64,000 bases of DNA from CAVOGJ01 sp963700865 (lineage in GTDB: Bacteria; Planctomycetota; Planctomycetia; Pirellulales; Pirellulaceae): positions 124,001 to 188,000 of the forward strand of contig CAVOZC010000007.1 in assembly GCA_963700865.1 (NCBI GenBank). Direction: 5' to 3'. Both the position numbers and the translations under genes were made by a program. Below the pieces are notes generated by a model. The model saw only the letters and a list, made by a program, of their open reading frames with translations. It was not told the DNA's origin and did no database searches. Below are positions 36,596 through 45,691 of the stretch, piece after piece (within the stretch, counting starts at the first letter, position 1; each line of letters starts with the position of its first letter).

Positions 36596-37687
36596 CTACG
36601 ACTGGCGACGAATTCCCAATAAGCACAAGCCAGCCAAGGCAGCCAGACCAAGTGAAGCGGGTTCGGGGACGACACTGAAAATGTGGACATTGCGATTTGC
36701 AAAGTCGGAGATGGCCAGTGTCTGCGTGGCCGAGTCCCAGCTGAAGTCATACGCGCCATTGCCCGTATTGACGCCCGCCAGCAGCGACAGGTTGACGGGT
36801 ACCGACGCGCCGGATGGAGTGATAATTTTCAAGACATCCAACGGGTTCTGCAGATCCGCGGCGGACTCGCGATCGTTGTAAATCACCAAGTCACCACCCT
36901 GAACGCCGTCCATGTAGGCGATCGTCTGCAGATTGACAAAATCGGCTTCGGGCTCGTCCACGACAAGATTCGTGGCCGACAGCGAATTTCCGCCGCTACG
37001 GACGCCCTGGATCACGTTGTTGCCTTCACGCAACCAGATGTCACCGTTGGGAGAGAAATTCATGTCCCGCCAGAACGTGCCGGTGCCCGTGCCGTTGATG
37101 ATCATGCCGTTGGCGGTTGTGTAGATGTCCGCACCCCCGGCAGTGTCCTGCAGTGCGCGGCGACCGGATCCGAATGTCGTCCAGCCCACACCCGCATCCG
37201 CGCTGGCGAAACCGGGGTCGAAGCCCACGCCGGAACCGCCACGAGCTGCCTTGGTCCACGCCGGAGTCCCCGCCAGGTCAAAGGCGGCAATTCCCTCAGG
37301 TATCGAACCGCCCGTCGTGTCCGCCGCGGCTGCCACGCTATTGCCGCTAATGTCAAGGCCCGAATAACCGCGTAGCGTCGCCGCGGTCAGCACTCCGAAT
37401 CGAGCGCCGTAGGTCGCCGTCTGCAGTCCCGTGGCCGTGCCATTGGTGATCGCCACGATCGACACATCCGCGGTCGTCGGGCCGTTGTTGAAACCGGCCA
37501 CATAGAGGGTGCGGCCATCCCAGGCCACTGAGGCGGGATTTGTACCGATGTACGCATTGCCCATCGGGTCGGCTGTGCCATCGACGTCGAATCGGGCGAT
37601 TTCTTGCAACGTAATCGCTTGGGCCTGCAAGCCAACGCAGACCACCGTGAGTGCCATGGTGAGGAATCGAAACATCGTCTTCTTCAT
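36596..37687 (-). CDS. PEP-CTERM secreted protein, paralogue of the next downstream gene
   Basis: 363 residues from the ATG at 37687 (MKKTMFRFLTMALTVVCVGL, signal peptide). The mature region is similar throughout to the 36.5-34.9 kb gene: YIGTNPASVAWDGRTLYVAG matches YIGSNPSSVAWSGSRLFVGG, and LAISDFANRNVHIFSV matches LAISDFSNRNVHIFQV. It ends directly VPEPASLGLAALAGLCLLGI with basic RRQS. No dockerin repeats. Tandem duplicates separated by 112 bases; the fusion of a dockerin module to one copy is likely the derived state. Confidence 0.8.
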   Translation of the reverse strand: MKKTMFRFLTMALTVVCVGLQAQAITLQEIARFDVDGTADPMGNAYIGTNPASVAWDGRTLYVAGFNNGPTTADVSIVAITNGTATGLQTATYGARFGVLTAATLRGYSGLDISGNSVAAAADTTGGSIPEGIAAFDLAGTPAWTKAARGGSGVGFDPGFASADAGVGWTTFGSGRRALQDTAGGADIYTTANGMIINGTGTGTFWRDMNFSPNGDIWLREGNNVIQGVRSGGNSLSATNLVVDEPEADFVNLQTIAYMDGVQGGDLVIYNDRESAADLQNPLDVLKIITPSGASVPVNLSLLAGVNTGNGAYDFSWDSATQTLAISDFANRNVHIFSVVPEPASLGLAALAGLCLLGIRRQS

Positions 37688-37985
37688 TAGAAGCTCTCCC
37701 AAAAAAAAATGAGACAAAGAACGCCAGTGTAACGTGCTGGCCGCCGCAGCGCCACCAACGTGGACCTACGGCCGTAGACAGCCTGGGATCTCCAGAAATG
37801 AAACCGCCGGTGTCCATTCTGACTGCCAATTGCGAAGAACGCAAATCCTAAACTTGCGGTTTTTGCGAACTTTAGAGATATTCATGAGGAGCCACTCCGA
37901 CGACGATTCGGACACACCGGCGTCCGCTCGGGCGACGCCAGCAAGGCACAAACATCGAAGAAGAATACCCGCGGAAAAACACGGC

Positions 37986-39882
37986 ATGAGCACCTGGAAA
38001 TACTTCGTCGCGTGCGGACTGATCTGCGGCTCGGCGCTCGCCGCCCCTGCCGAAGTGCGTGGGACATGGCTGAGCACCACCGGGCCCGACCACATTGGTT
38101 CCGGGGCCAATACCGAATCCGTGATGAACGTGTTACGAAACGTTGGACTGAACACGGTTTACGTCGAGGCCTGGAAGAACGGCTACACGAATTTTCCCTC
38201 GCAGGTGCTGGCCGACCGCATCGGCATCGATCGGCAACCTGCCCAAGGCAGCCGCGACCTGCTGCAGGAAACGGTGATTACCGCGCACCGTCAGAATTTG
38301 ATCCATGGCGCCTGGTTCGAGTACGGTTTTTCCAGCCAGTTTGTCGGCTCGAGCGGGTCCCCCACGAATCCTCTCTCGCAGTACATGCTCAATCAGACCT
38401 CGACGGTGAATGGTCAAACGGTGCAGGGCTGGCTGTTGCGCGACCAGGCGGGCAATTACGGAAACAGTTCCAACGGGTTTGCCTGGATGAATCCGGCGGT
38501 GCCGGAAGTGCGACAGTTCTTGATCGATCTGGCGGTCGAGGCCGTGCGGAATTACGACCTGGACATCATCCAATTCGACGATCGACTTGCCTGGCCCCGC
38601 GAATTTGGCTGGGACGCCACCACGGCGGCTTACTACAAGGCCGAGACCGGCCGGAATTTGCCGAGCAGTGTCAATGACTCGAACTTCCGCCTCTGGCGAC
38701 AAGGCAAGGTGACGCAGTTTGCCACCGAGTTGTACACGACCCTCAAAGCCGAGGACCCCGAGATCTTTGTGAGTGTCAGTCCGTCGGTGACCGGGTTCAG
38801 CGATACGAATTACAATGCCGTCTGGAGCGACTGGGCGGAGCAAGGACTGTTTGATGAATTCGTGCCGCAGGTGTACCGCGACAATTATGCAAGTTTTCAA
38901 GCCAGTCTACCGGCCAATGTGAATGTCATGGCCAACGCAGGCCGTTTGGACGATCTGGTGATCGGGGTCCGCGTTGACGGCAGTGGATCGGCGACGCCGA
39001 TCAGCGATGTGCAGCAAATGATGACGCTGGTTTCCACGACGTCCGCTGGCCAGCTTGACGGCAACAGCCTGTGGTACTCCCAAGGCGTACTGGCCAACCA
39101 GTCGTCGCTGGCGGGCTATTTCGATCCCAACTTGGATGGTTGGGCCGATCATCCCGAGTTCGGGCCCGATTATCGACCGGCGGCCGATGTCGCGACCTCC
39201 CTGGGGAGTGGCTTATGGCAGGCGACCGTCGTCGAGGCAGGGAACTATCGGATTGCGGCAAAGGTCAATAACCGCTGGACCCAATTCGACCTGGTCTATC
39301 TCTCGTCCGGTCAACACGAGTGGACAATTCCCGGAGCGAGTCAGGTTGAATTGCTGGTCAGTCGTCGCTTGGGTGAGAATCGACCGGGCGACTTCAATCT
39401 TGACGGAATCTGGGACGTTGCGGATGCCGATACCCTCGTCGCAGGAATTGTCGTCGGGACGTATGACGGCGTTGTTTGATCTCGACGGCAACGGGATGGT
39501 CAATGACGCGGACATGACGGTGTGGCTGCGGCTGGCTGGCGAGCAGCAACTTGGGCCGGGGCTCAGCTACCTGCGGGGGGATGCCAATCTGGATGGCACG
39601 GTGGACGTATCCGACTTTAACACTTGGAATTCCGCCAAATTCTCCGCCACGGCCCTCTGGTCGCAAGGGGACTGGGACGCTAACGGCGTGGTCGATGCGT
39701 CGGATTTCAATCTGTGGAATGCCAATAAGTTCCGCACCGCCTTGCCGACGACGGTCCCCGAACCATCGTCCTTGATGGCCTGGGTGTGGACGTTGGCAGG
39801 ACTCTGGCGATTTAGGACGCCAGCGAGTCACTCGCGACCGTCGTCGCGAGCTTGCTCGTGCGTGAGCGCGGTCTCACGCTAG
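37986..39882 (+). CDS. Glycoside-hydrolase-10-like (GHL10) secreted enzyme with dockerin module and PEP-CTERM (one frameshift)
   Basis: About 631 residues. The ATG at 37986 begins MSTWKYFVACGLICGSALAA, a signal peptide; the frame is open upstream to 37734 without a better start. The catalytic region has EVRGTWLSTTGPDHI, NVGLNTVYVEAWKNGY, HGAWFEYGFSS, IIQFDDRLAWPREFG, characteristic of GHL10 (YngK-like) hydrolases with the TIM-barrel fold. After a one-base shift at 39464-39470 (extra G in GACGGCG) the 4-repeat dockerin module follows (DGTVDVSDFNTWNSAKF, NGVVDASDFNLWNANKF) and VPEPSSLMAWVWTLAGLW. The last about 25 codons (TPASHSRPSS...) lie in REP sequence. Substrate unknown. Confidence 0.8.
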
Positions 39883-40316
39883 CGGCTCTCCCCGCGTCAC
39901 CTTTCCCCAATCGACCCCACCGAGCTTGCTCGGTGGTGAATGAGCTTCGTCAGCTAACACGACTCGTCCCCGCGTCACCTTCCCAAGACCCCACCGAGCT
40001 TGCTCGGTGGTGAATGAGCTTCGTCAGCTAACACGACCGTCCCCGCGCACCTTCCCAGACCCCACCGAGCTTGCTCGGTGGTGAATGAGCTTCGTCAGCT
40101 AACACGCGACCGTCCCCGCGCACCCCCAAGACCCCACCGAGCTTGCTCGGTGGTGAATGAGCTTCGTCAGCTAACACGCGACCGTCCCCGCGCACCCCCA
40201 GACCCCACCGAGCTTGCTCGGTGGTGAATGAGCTTCGTCAGCTAACACGGACTGCTCCCCGCGTCACCTTCCCCAATCGACCCCACCGAGCTTGCTCGGT
40301 GGTGAGCGCGGTCCTT
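39826..40316. repeat. REP array left of the RAYT-type transposase: six hairpin copies plus one degenerate
   Basis: The perfect palindrome CCACCGAGCTTGCTCGGTGG occurs with centres spaced 71-78 bases: copy starts (CACCGAGC) at 39918, 39992, 40063, 40135, 40206 and 40284. Between them runs TGAATGAGCTTCGTCAGCTA and a GC-rich linker whose length varies (CGCGTCACCTTCCC versus CGCGCACCCCC). The degenerate first unit at 39846 (CGCGAGCTTGCTCGTGCG) and the last unit carry a GTGAGCGCGGTC tail instead. No unique spacers, so not a CRISPR array. The 507-base gap 39883-40389 is almost entirely this repeat. Confidence 0.92.
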
Positions 40317-40389
40317 CGCTAAAGCCCATTGCATGTCGTCAATACACAATATATACATACGTACATGTTTCGCTGCAAGGAGCCCCCGC

Positions 40390-41190
40390 ATGGGACCCGC
40401 ACCGATCTATTCCGCAGAACACGTGCAGCCCGCCTTTTGCCTGCGTTACTCATGGATCGGGTGGCTGCGCGAACCGCTATCAGCACCCGCGCTGTACACA
40501 CCGGTCCTGGAAAGTTTAAGGGAACGTTGGGAAACGGATGGGCTCCGCTTACTGGAATGGAGGGTGCGGCAAGACAAGTTCCAAATCACATTCAGTACGA
40601 CGCCGTTAGTGTCGCCAGTCTTGCTGGCGTCGCGATGCAAAGGCCGCCTGCAAGATGCCTTGCGGAAAGCCAGCTTTCCACACCGTTTCCGCCGCAAACG
40701 GTCCGTGCGGTCCATTGGCAACAACACGACCGCGCAAGTCGAGTCCTACATCAAGAACCAGGTCAAGAAGGCGGCTTTCGTCAACGCTGACTTTCAAAGC
40801 AAGATGCGGGAGTTGACGTTTGTGGACCCATTCGTGGAACTCTCACGACCAACCGCGTCGGGGCATGGGATTTATTGGTACAACCTGCATCTGGTACTGG
40901 TGACGCGAGAGAGATATCGGATCGCCGATTGGCGTTTGCTACGGACCATTCATGATGGATGTTTGAAGATTGCCCGCAAGAAAAGATATGGTATCTCGAC
41001 GCTGTCGGTGATGCTGGAACACCTGCACGTCGCATTTCGCGGTGACCCTCGCCAGTCACCTCAGGAGATCGCGTTGGCGTTTCAAAATAACCTTGCGTAT
41101 CTCGCCGGCGAGGACTTGTGGATGGAAAGTTTCTACGTCGGGACTTTCTCGGAGTACTCGATGAGGGCCGTCAGGCGCGACGGTCTTTAG
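40390..41190 (+). CDS. Putative IS200/Y1-type REP-associated transposase (RAYT-like)
   Basis: 266 residues from the ATG at 40390 with AAGGAG eight bases upstream. The C-terminal half shows YWYNLHLVLVTRERYRIAD, then LSVMLEHLHVAFRGDP, a His-x-His pair fitting the HUH metal site of Y1 transposases, followed by NNLAYLAGEDLWMESFYVG in the position expected for the catalytic Tyr. The N-terminal half is basic (LRKASFPHRFRRKRSV). Its position between two REP arrays of opposite orientation supports a RAYT role, i.e. single-strand nicking and joining at REP hairpins. The family call is by motif and context only. Confidence 0.65.
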   Translation: MGPAPIYSAEHVQPAFCLRYSWIGWLREPLSAPALYTPVLESLRERWETDGLRLLEWRVRQDKFQITFSTTPLVSPVLLASRCKGRLQDALRKASFPHRFRRKRSVRSIGNNTTAQVESYIKNQVKKAAFVNADFQSKMRELTFVDPFVELSRPTASGHGIYWYNLHLVLVTRERYRIADWRLLRTIHDGCLKIARKKRYGISTLSVMLEHLHVAFRGDPRQSPQEIALAFQNNLAYLAGEDLWMESFYVGTFSEYSMRAVRRDGL

Positions 41191-41195
41191 CTGCA

Positions 41196-41404
41196 GACCG
41201 GCGCTCACCCCCGAGCAAGCTCGGAGGGGTCGACAAGGGATGGTTGGGCGGAGCGGTGTAGCGGAGGACCGCGACTCACCCCCGAGCAAGCTCGGAGGGG
41301 TCGATAAGGGATGGTTGGGCGGAGCGGGGTAGCGGAGGACCGCGCTCACCCCCGAGCAAGCTCGGAGGGGTCGACAAGGGATGGTTGGGCGGAGCGGGGT
41401 AGCT
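41196..41404. repeat. REP array right of the RAYT-type transposase, three 71-bp copies in inverse orientation
   Basis: CCCCCGAGCAAGCTCGGAGG starts at 41208, 41279 and 41350, exact 71-base period. The reverse complement gives CCTCCGAGCTTGCTCGGGGG with the same TCGACCCC lead and GTGAGCGCGGTC tail seen in the last left copy, so the two arrays are inverted relative to each other. The unit also includes GGGATGGTTGGGCGGAGCGG. The remainder to 41497 is unremarkable. Confidence 0.92.
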
Positions 41405-41497
41405 TTCTCCTCCTCCTTACGCGGGCACTGCGAGGTCGCTTCCGAGCCCGGTTCCGGTTCCACCGACCACGAGCACCCTGCGTGGGCAATCAGCTCC

Positions 41498-42454
41498 CTA
41501 CAGCCCTTCGGTGCGGAAGATCGCGCTGATCGATTCGTCTTGATGGATCCGCTTGATCGCCTCACCCAAGATCGGGGCCACCGACAGTACGTGCAGCTTG
41601 GGGATCAATTGCTCCTGCGACAGCGGGATCGTGTCGGTCACGACGACCCCCGTGATCGGCGCCTCCTGCAGTCGCTCAATGGCCGGGCCGCAGAGCACCG
41701 CATGGGTGGCGGCCACGTAGATTTCTCGAGCCCCCCGGGCGTGGACGAGCCGGGCGGCGCCGCAGATCGAACCGGCCGTGCTGATCATGTCGTCAAACAT
41801 GAGCGCCACGCGGCCTTCGATCGGCCCGCCAATCAGATTTTCCTGACTCGTCTTCTCCGCGCTGCTCCGCCGCTTATCGACAATTGCCAACACTCCCCCG
41901 ACGCGTTTGGCATGCCCGACGGCCCGTTTGATGCTCCCCTCGTCCGGACTGACGACCGCGATGTCGTCCGAGGTGAGTCCCATCGCCAGGAAATACCGAT
42001 TGATTACCGGCGCGGCGTACAAGTGATCCACCGGGACGTCGAAGAACCCCTGAATCTGAGCCGCATGCAGGTCCATCGTCAGCGCTCGATCCGCCCCGGC
42101 ACGTGTAATCAAGTTCGCCACCAGCTTCGCCGTAATCGGGACGCGGCCTTCATCCTTGCGATCCTGGCGGGCATAGCCGAAGTAAGGCAGAACCGCGGTA
42201 ATCCGCGCCGCGCTGGCTCGACGACAACTGTCGATCATGATCAACAGCTCCATCAAGTTCTTATTGACCGGCGGACAGGTGGGCTGGATCAGATAGACAT
42301 CTCGCCCACGGACATCTTCCTCGATCTTGCAGGCGATTTCGCCGTCGGGAAAATCCGCCAGGTGGATGCGGCCCAGTGGCAGATTGAGGAAACCGCATAT
42401 TTTCGTGGCGAGCCCGGGGTTGGCCCTGCCGCTGAAGATCTTGAGTTCTCGCAT
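41498..42454 (-). CDS. prs: Ribose-phosphate pyrophosphokinase
   Basis: 318 residues. Makes PRPP from ribose-5-phosphate and ATP. Motifs: SGRANPGLATKICGFLNLPLG at the start, DGEIACKIEEDVRGRDVYLIQ, YFGYARQDRKDEGR, TMDLHAAQIQGFFDVPVDHL and the PRPP-binding loop LMFDDMISTAGSICGAA. Preceded on the same strand by the glmU-like gene (125 bases), a pairing also known as glmU-prs in other bacteria. Intact frame. Confidence 0.97.
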   Translation of the reverse strand: MRELKIFSGRANPGLATKICGFLNLPLGRIHLADFPDGEIACKIEEDVRGRDVYLIQPTCPPVNKNLMELLIMIDSCRRASAARITAVLPYFGYARQDRKDEGRVPITAKLVANLITRAGADRALTMDLHAAQIQGFFDVPVDHLYAAPVINRYFLAMGLTSDDIAVVSPDEGSIKRAVGHAKRVGGVLAIVDKRRSSAEKTSQENLIGGPIEGRVALMFDDMISTAGSICGAARLVHARGAREIYVAATHAVLCGPAIERLQEAPITGVVVTDTIPLSQEQLIPKLHVLSVAPILGEAIKRIHQDESISAIFRTEGL

Positions 42455-42579
42455 CGATCCGCCACGCCTTGTTGACGATGAAGGAAGTTATCCGCCAGCC
42501 CATCCGCGGGCGGGCCTTGGTTGCGACATCCGATATCCTGCCGCGGTGCCGCCGTTCGCCAGCCGTGCCAACCTGCTGT

Positions 42580-43329
42580 CTACATCGTTTGCCGCCGCAT
42601 TTCGTCCTCGACCGCCGCCAGGTCGGCCAGATTGTTGATGCTGAGTGCCTCGCACGGTTTGAGCACCGGCATGGCGTAAACACCCTCTCCGGCCGCCTTC
42701 AGGATGCCCGGGCAATCCGTAATGTAGAGTTCCGACTGTCGATTATCGCTCCGCAATTGATCGAGGGCTGGCAGCAGTTTCTGACCGTCGAACACATAGG
42801 TACTCATATTTACCTCGTGCAGCGCTAACTGGTCAGGTGTGGCGTCCTTGTGTTCAACAATGGCCAGGAAGTTGCCCGCCGCATCGCGGACAATACGTCC
42901 CATGCCGGTCGGATCTTCCTTGGACAACGTCCCCAGCACACAGGCTGGTGGCGGTGACGCTTGCTGATAAAAGTCCAGCAGCTTGCGCAGCGACGTGGCC
43001 TGAGTTAGCGGGGAGTCTCCCGTGAGCACCAGCACCGGCCCGACATGTTCGGCGAGCAACGGGCGACACATCTGTACGGCGTGTCCCGTTCCCAGTTGTT
43101 CGGTTTGTTCGACAAAGCGGAGTCCGGGTCGCCCGGCGAGGGCCTTTCGGACCATCTCCGCCTCGTAGCCGATCACCACCACAATGTCGTCGATGCCGGC
43201 CGCCTGCAGGGCGTCGAGCACATACGCGATCAGCGGTCGACCGCACGCGGGCACAAGGACCTTGGGGAGGTCCGATTCCATCCGGGTACCCTTGCCGGCG
43301 GCAAGGACGATCGCCATCGGGTTGCTCAT
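42580..43329 (-). CDS. NTP transferase, GlmU N-terminal-like (UDP-N-acetylglucosamine pyrophosphorylase-type)
   Basis: 249 residues from the ATG at 43329 (MSNPMAIVLAAGKGTRMES), the classic nucleotidyltransferase start. EQTEQLGTGHAVQMCRPLL, LVLTGDSPLTQ and NMSTYVFDGQKLLPALDQL fit the GlmU pyrophosphorylase domain. No left-handed beta-helix acetyltransferase domain follows, so this is a single-domain protein rather than full bifunctional GlmU; the acetyl transfer step must be elsewhere if this serves UDP-GlcNAc synthesis. Leads into prs. Confidence 0.85.
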   Translation of the reverse strand: MSNPMAIVLAAGKGTRMESDLPKVLVPACGRPLIAYVLDALQAAGIDDIVVVIGYEAEMVRKALAGRPGLRFVEQTEQLGTGHAVQMCRPLLAEHVGPVLVLTGDSPLTQATSLRKLLDFYQQASPPPACVLGTLSKEDPTGMGRIVRDAAGNFLAIVEHKDATPDQLALHEVNMSTYVFDGQKLLPALDQLRSDNRQSELYITDCPGILKAAGEGVYAMPVLKPCEALSINNLADLAAVEDEMRRQTM

Positions 43330-43523
43330 GACTGTTCCTGGTTCCCGCTGCTCGGCCAGCTGCTGCGAAAGTTTCCCACCACCCTTAGTTTCGCACGATT
43401 GCCGACCGCTCGCCAGGGCTCCTGGTCGCTCGCGTTGACACACGCGTTTTTCCGCCCGTAGAATTCAGGGTTCCGCCTGGCGACTGGCAATCACGTGCAA
43501 CGAATATCGAGGCAAAGAGCCCT

Positions 43524-44408
43524 TTGAAAGATGCGATTGAAAAGGCCGACGTGCTGATCGAGGCGATGGCCTGGATTCGCCAATTCCGCGATAAGGTGAC
43601 CGTGATCAAGCTGGGCGGCAGCGTGATGGAGGATCCCGACGCGCTGCGGCACATCCTGCTGGACATCGTCTTCATGGAAACGGTCGGCATGCGTCCCGTG
43701 GTGGTGCATGGCGGAGGCGCCGCGATTTCACGCGCCATGGAAGAGGCCGGACTGGAGGCCCGCTTTGAAAAGGGCCGCCGCGTGACCGATGCGGCGACCC
43801 TGGAGATCGTCGAACGCGTGCTGGCGGGAGTCGTCAATGAAGAGATTGCCGCCACGATCGAACACCTCGGCGGACGGGCGATGAACCTGAATTTTCAGAC
43901 GACCAATGTCCTCTTCGGAAAGAAGCTGATGCTGCCGGGAGACGACGGACAGCCCCTCGATCTGGGCTTTGTCGGCACGGTCGACCGCGTGGATCGAGCC
44001 GTGATTGAAAACCTGTGTTATGCCGGGCAGGTCCCGGTGATCCCCTCGATGTCCATGGATGAGCAGGGACAAAAATACAACGTGAATGCCGACACGGCCG
44101 CGACGGCCGTTGCCCAGGCCCTCGGGGCCGAGAAGCTGGTTTATCTCAGTGATGTGAACGGCGTGCGGCGGGACAAGGAAGACCCGACGTCGATTATTCA
44201 CTCGCTCACCGCGACCGACGCCCGGCAGCTGATCGGGAGTGGTCAGATCGGCACCGGTATGATTCCCAAAGTCGAAGCCTGCCTCGAGACCCTCGATCGG
44301 GGTGTCCGCAAAGTGCATATCATTGACGGACGGTTGCGGCATTCCCTGCTACTGGAAGTGTACACGAACAAGGGCGTCGGCACACAAATTGTGGCCGGAG
44401 ACGCCTGA
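43524..44408 (+). CDS. argB: Acetylglutamate kinase
   Basis: Second step of arginine synthesis, phosphorylates N-acetylglutamate; 294 residues. TVIKLGGSVMED (ATP site), PVVVHGGGAAISRAM, GRRVTDAATLEIVE, NVNADTAATAVAQALGAEKLVYLSDVNG and GTGMIPKVEACLETLD are all conserved. TTG at 43524 chosen as start because the frame fits family length; the next ATG is 14 codons on. The gene is followed 34 bases later by argD. Confidence 0.95.
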   Translation: MKDAIEKADVLIEAMAWIRQFRDKVTVIKLGGSVMEDPDALRHILLDIVFMETVGMRPVVVHGGGAAISRAMEEAGLEARFEKGRRVTDAATLEIVERVLAGVVNEEIAATIEHLGGRAMNLNFQTTNVLFGKKLMLPGDDGQPLDLGFVGTVDRVDRAVIENLCYAGQVPVIPSMSMDEQGQKYNVNADTAATAVAQALGAEKLVYLSDVNGVRRDKEDPTSIIHSLTATDARQLIGSGQIGTGMIPKVEACLETLDRGVRKVHIIDGRLRHSLLLEVYTNKGVGTQIVAGDA

Positions 44409-44442
44409 GCCTCATCCCCTATCTCCACAGGAGTCCCGATCG

Positions 44443-45651
44443 GTGACTACCAGCACATCGCATTCCACCGAGGTGGTGCAGCTCTTCGAAAAGTATGTGA
44501 TCGCAAACTATGGCCGTTATCCCATCAACCTGGTGAGGGGTGAGGGTTCCATCGTCTGGGACAGCGAGGGGCAGCGGTATCTCGATCTTTTTCCCGGGTG
44601 GGGCTGCAATCTCTTGGGGCATTGCCCACCCGCCGTCGTCAAGGCGGTGCAGGAGCAGGTCGCGACGTTGATCCACGTTCCCAACTCGTGGCACATGGAA
44701 CCCCAGGGACGCTGGGCACAGTTGCTTTCGCAGCACAGCTTCGGCGGACAGGCCTTTTTCTGCAATTCGGGAGCGGAGGCGAATGAAGCTGCCATCAAAT
44801 TGGCTCGACTCCACCACGGGCCCGATCGCTATAAGATTATCACTTTTCAAAAAGGGTTTCATGGCCGCACGTTGGCCACGACCACGGCCACGGCCCAGCC
44901 CAAGTACCATGCCGGACTGGGACCGCTGATGGCCGGTTTTCAATACGCGGCCTTCGGTGATCTAACCGCCGTGCGGGAGTTGATCGATCCGCAAACCGCC
45001 GCCATCATGATCGAGCCAGTGCAGGGGGAAGGGGGCGTCAATCTGCCACCCGCCGGGTATCTGCAGGGACTGCGGGAGCTGGCCGACGAGCACGATCTGT
45101 TGTTGATTTTCGATGAAGTCCAGACGGGCTGTGGCCGCACCGGCGAGTGGTTCGCCTACCAGCATTTTGGCGTGACGCCGGACATCATGACGTTGGCCAA
45201 GGCCCTGTGTGGCGGAATCGCTGGAGGCGCCTTGCTCACGACGCGGGAAATCGCGCCCAGCCTGCGACCCGGCATGCACGCGGCTACGTTCGGGGGTAAC
45301 CCGATTGCCGCCCGGGCCGGGATCGCCACACTCGAGACGATTGAGGCCGACGGTCTGCTCGCTCACGCCAAGCAACTCGGAAATCTGTTTGAAACGTCGT
45401 TTCGACAACTGGCGGAGGAATTGGAGATCATCCGTGAAGTGCGTGTCTTGGGCGTGATGATCGGCATCGAACTGGCCGTCGACGCGTCACCGGTCGTCAA
45501 ACGTTGTCTGGAGCGCGGACTGCTCGTCAACTGCACGCAGCAGACGGTCGTGCGGCTGCTTCCCGCCATGAACCTGCCGTTCGAACAGGCGGAGGATGGC
45601 ATCGAAGTCCTCAGCGACGTGCTGCGGCAACTGAATCGCGAGCAGCCGTAG
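44443..45651 (+). CDS. argD: Acetylornithine aminotransferase
   Basis: 402 residues from a GTG at 44443 with CAGGAG upstream. PLP-dependent class III fold: VRGEGSIVWDSEGQRYLDLFPGWG, HVPNSWHMEPQ, FFCNSGAEANEAAIKLAR, GFHGRTLATTTATAQ, IMIEPVQGEGGV, LLIFDEVQTGCGRTG and TLAKALCGGIAGGALL with the Schiff-base Lys. Forms an arginine-biosynthesis pair with argB. Confidence 0.95.
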   Translation: MTTSTSHSTEVVQLFEKYVIANYGRYPINLVRGEGSIVWDSEGQRYLDLFPGWGCNLLGHCPPAVVKAVQEQVATLIHVPNSWHMEPQGRWAQLLSQHSFGGQAFFCNSGAEANEAAIKLARLHHGPDRYKIITFQKGFHGRTLATTTATAQPKYHAGLGPLMAGFQYAAFGDLTAVRELIDPQTAAIMIEPVQGEGGVNLPPAGYLQGLRELADEHDLLLIFDEVQTGCGRTGEWFAYQHFGVTPDIMTLAKALCGGIAGGALLTTREIAPSLRPGMHAATFGGNPIAARAGIATLETIEADGLLAHAKQLGNLFETSFRQLAEELEIIREVRVLGVMIGIELAVDASPVVKRCLERGLLVNCTQQTVVRLLPAMNLPFEQAEDGIEVLSDVLRQLNREQP

Positions 45652-45691
45652 GACGGCCTTAGTTGGTAAGTCGGTCGACGACCTATCCGCC

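Noticed and set aside
39918..40304. Possible CRISPR array
   Set aside because: The palindrome units repeat together with their linkers, there are no unique spacers and no cas genes nearby; it is a REP array beside a transposase.
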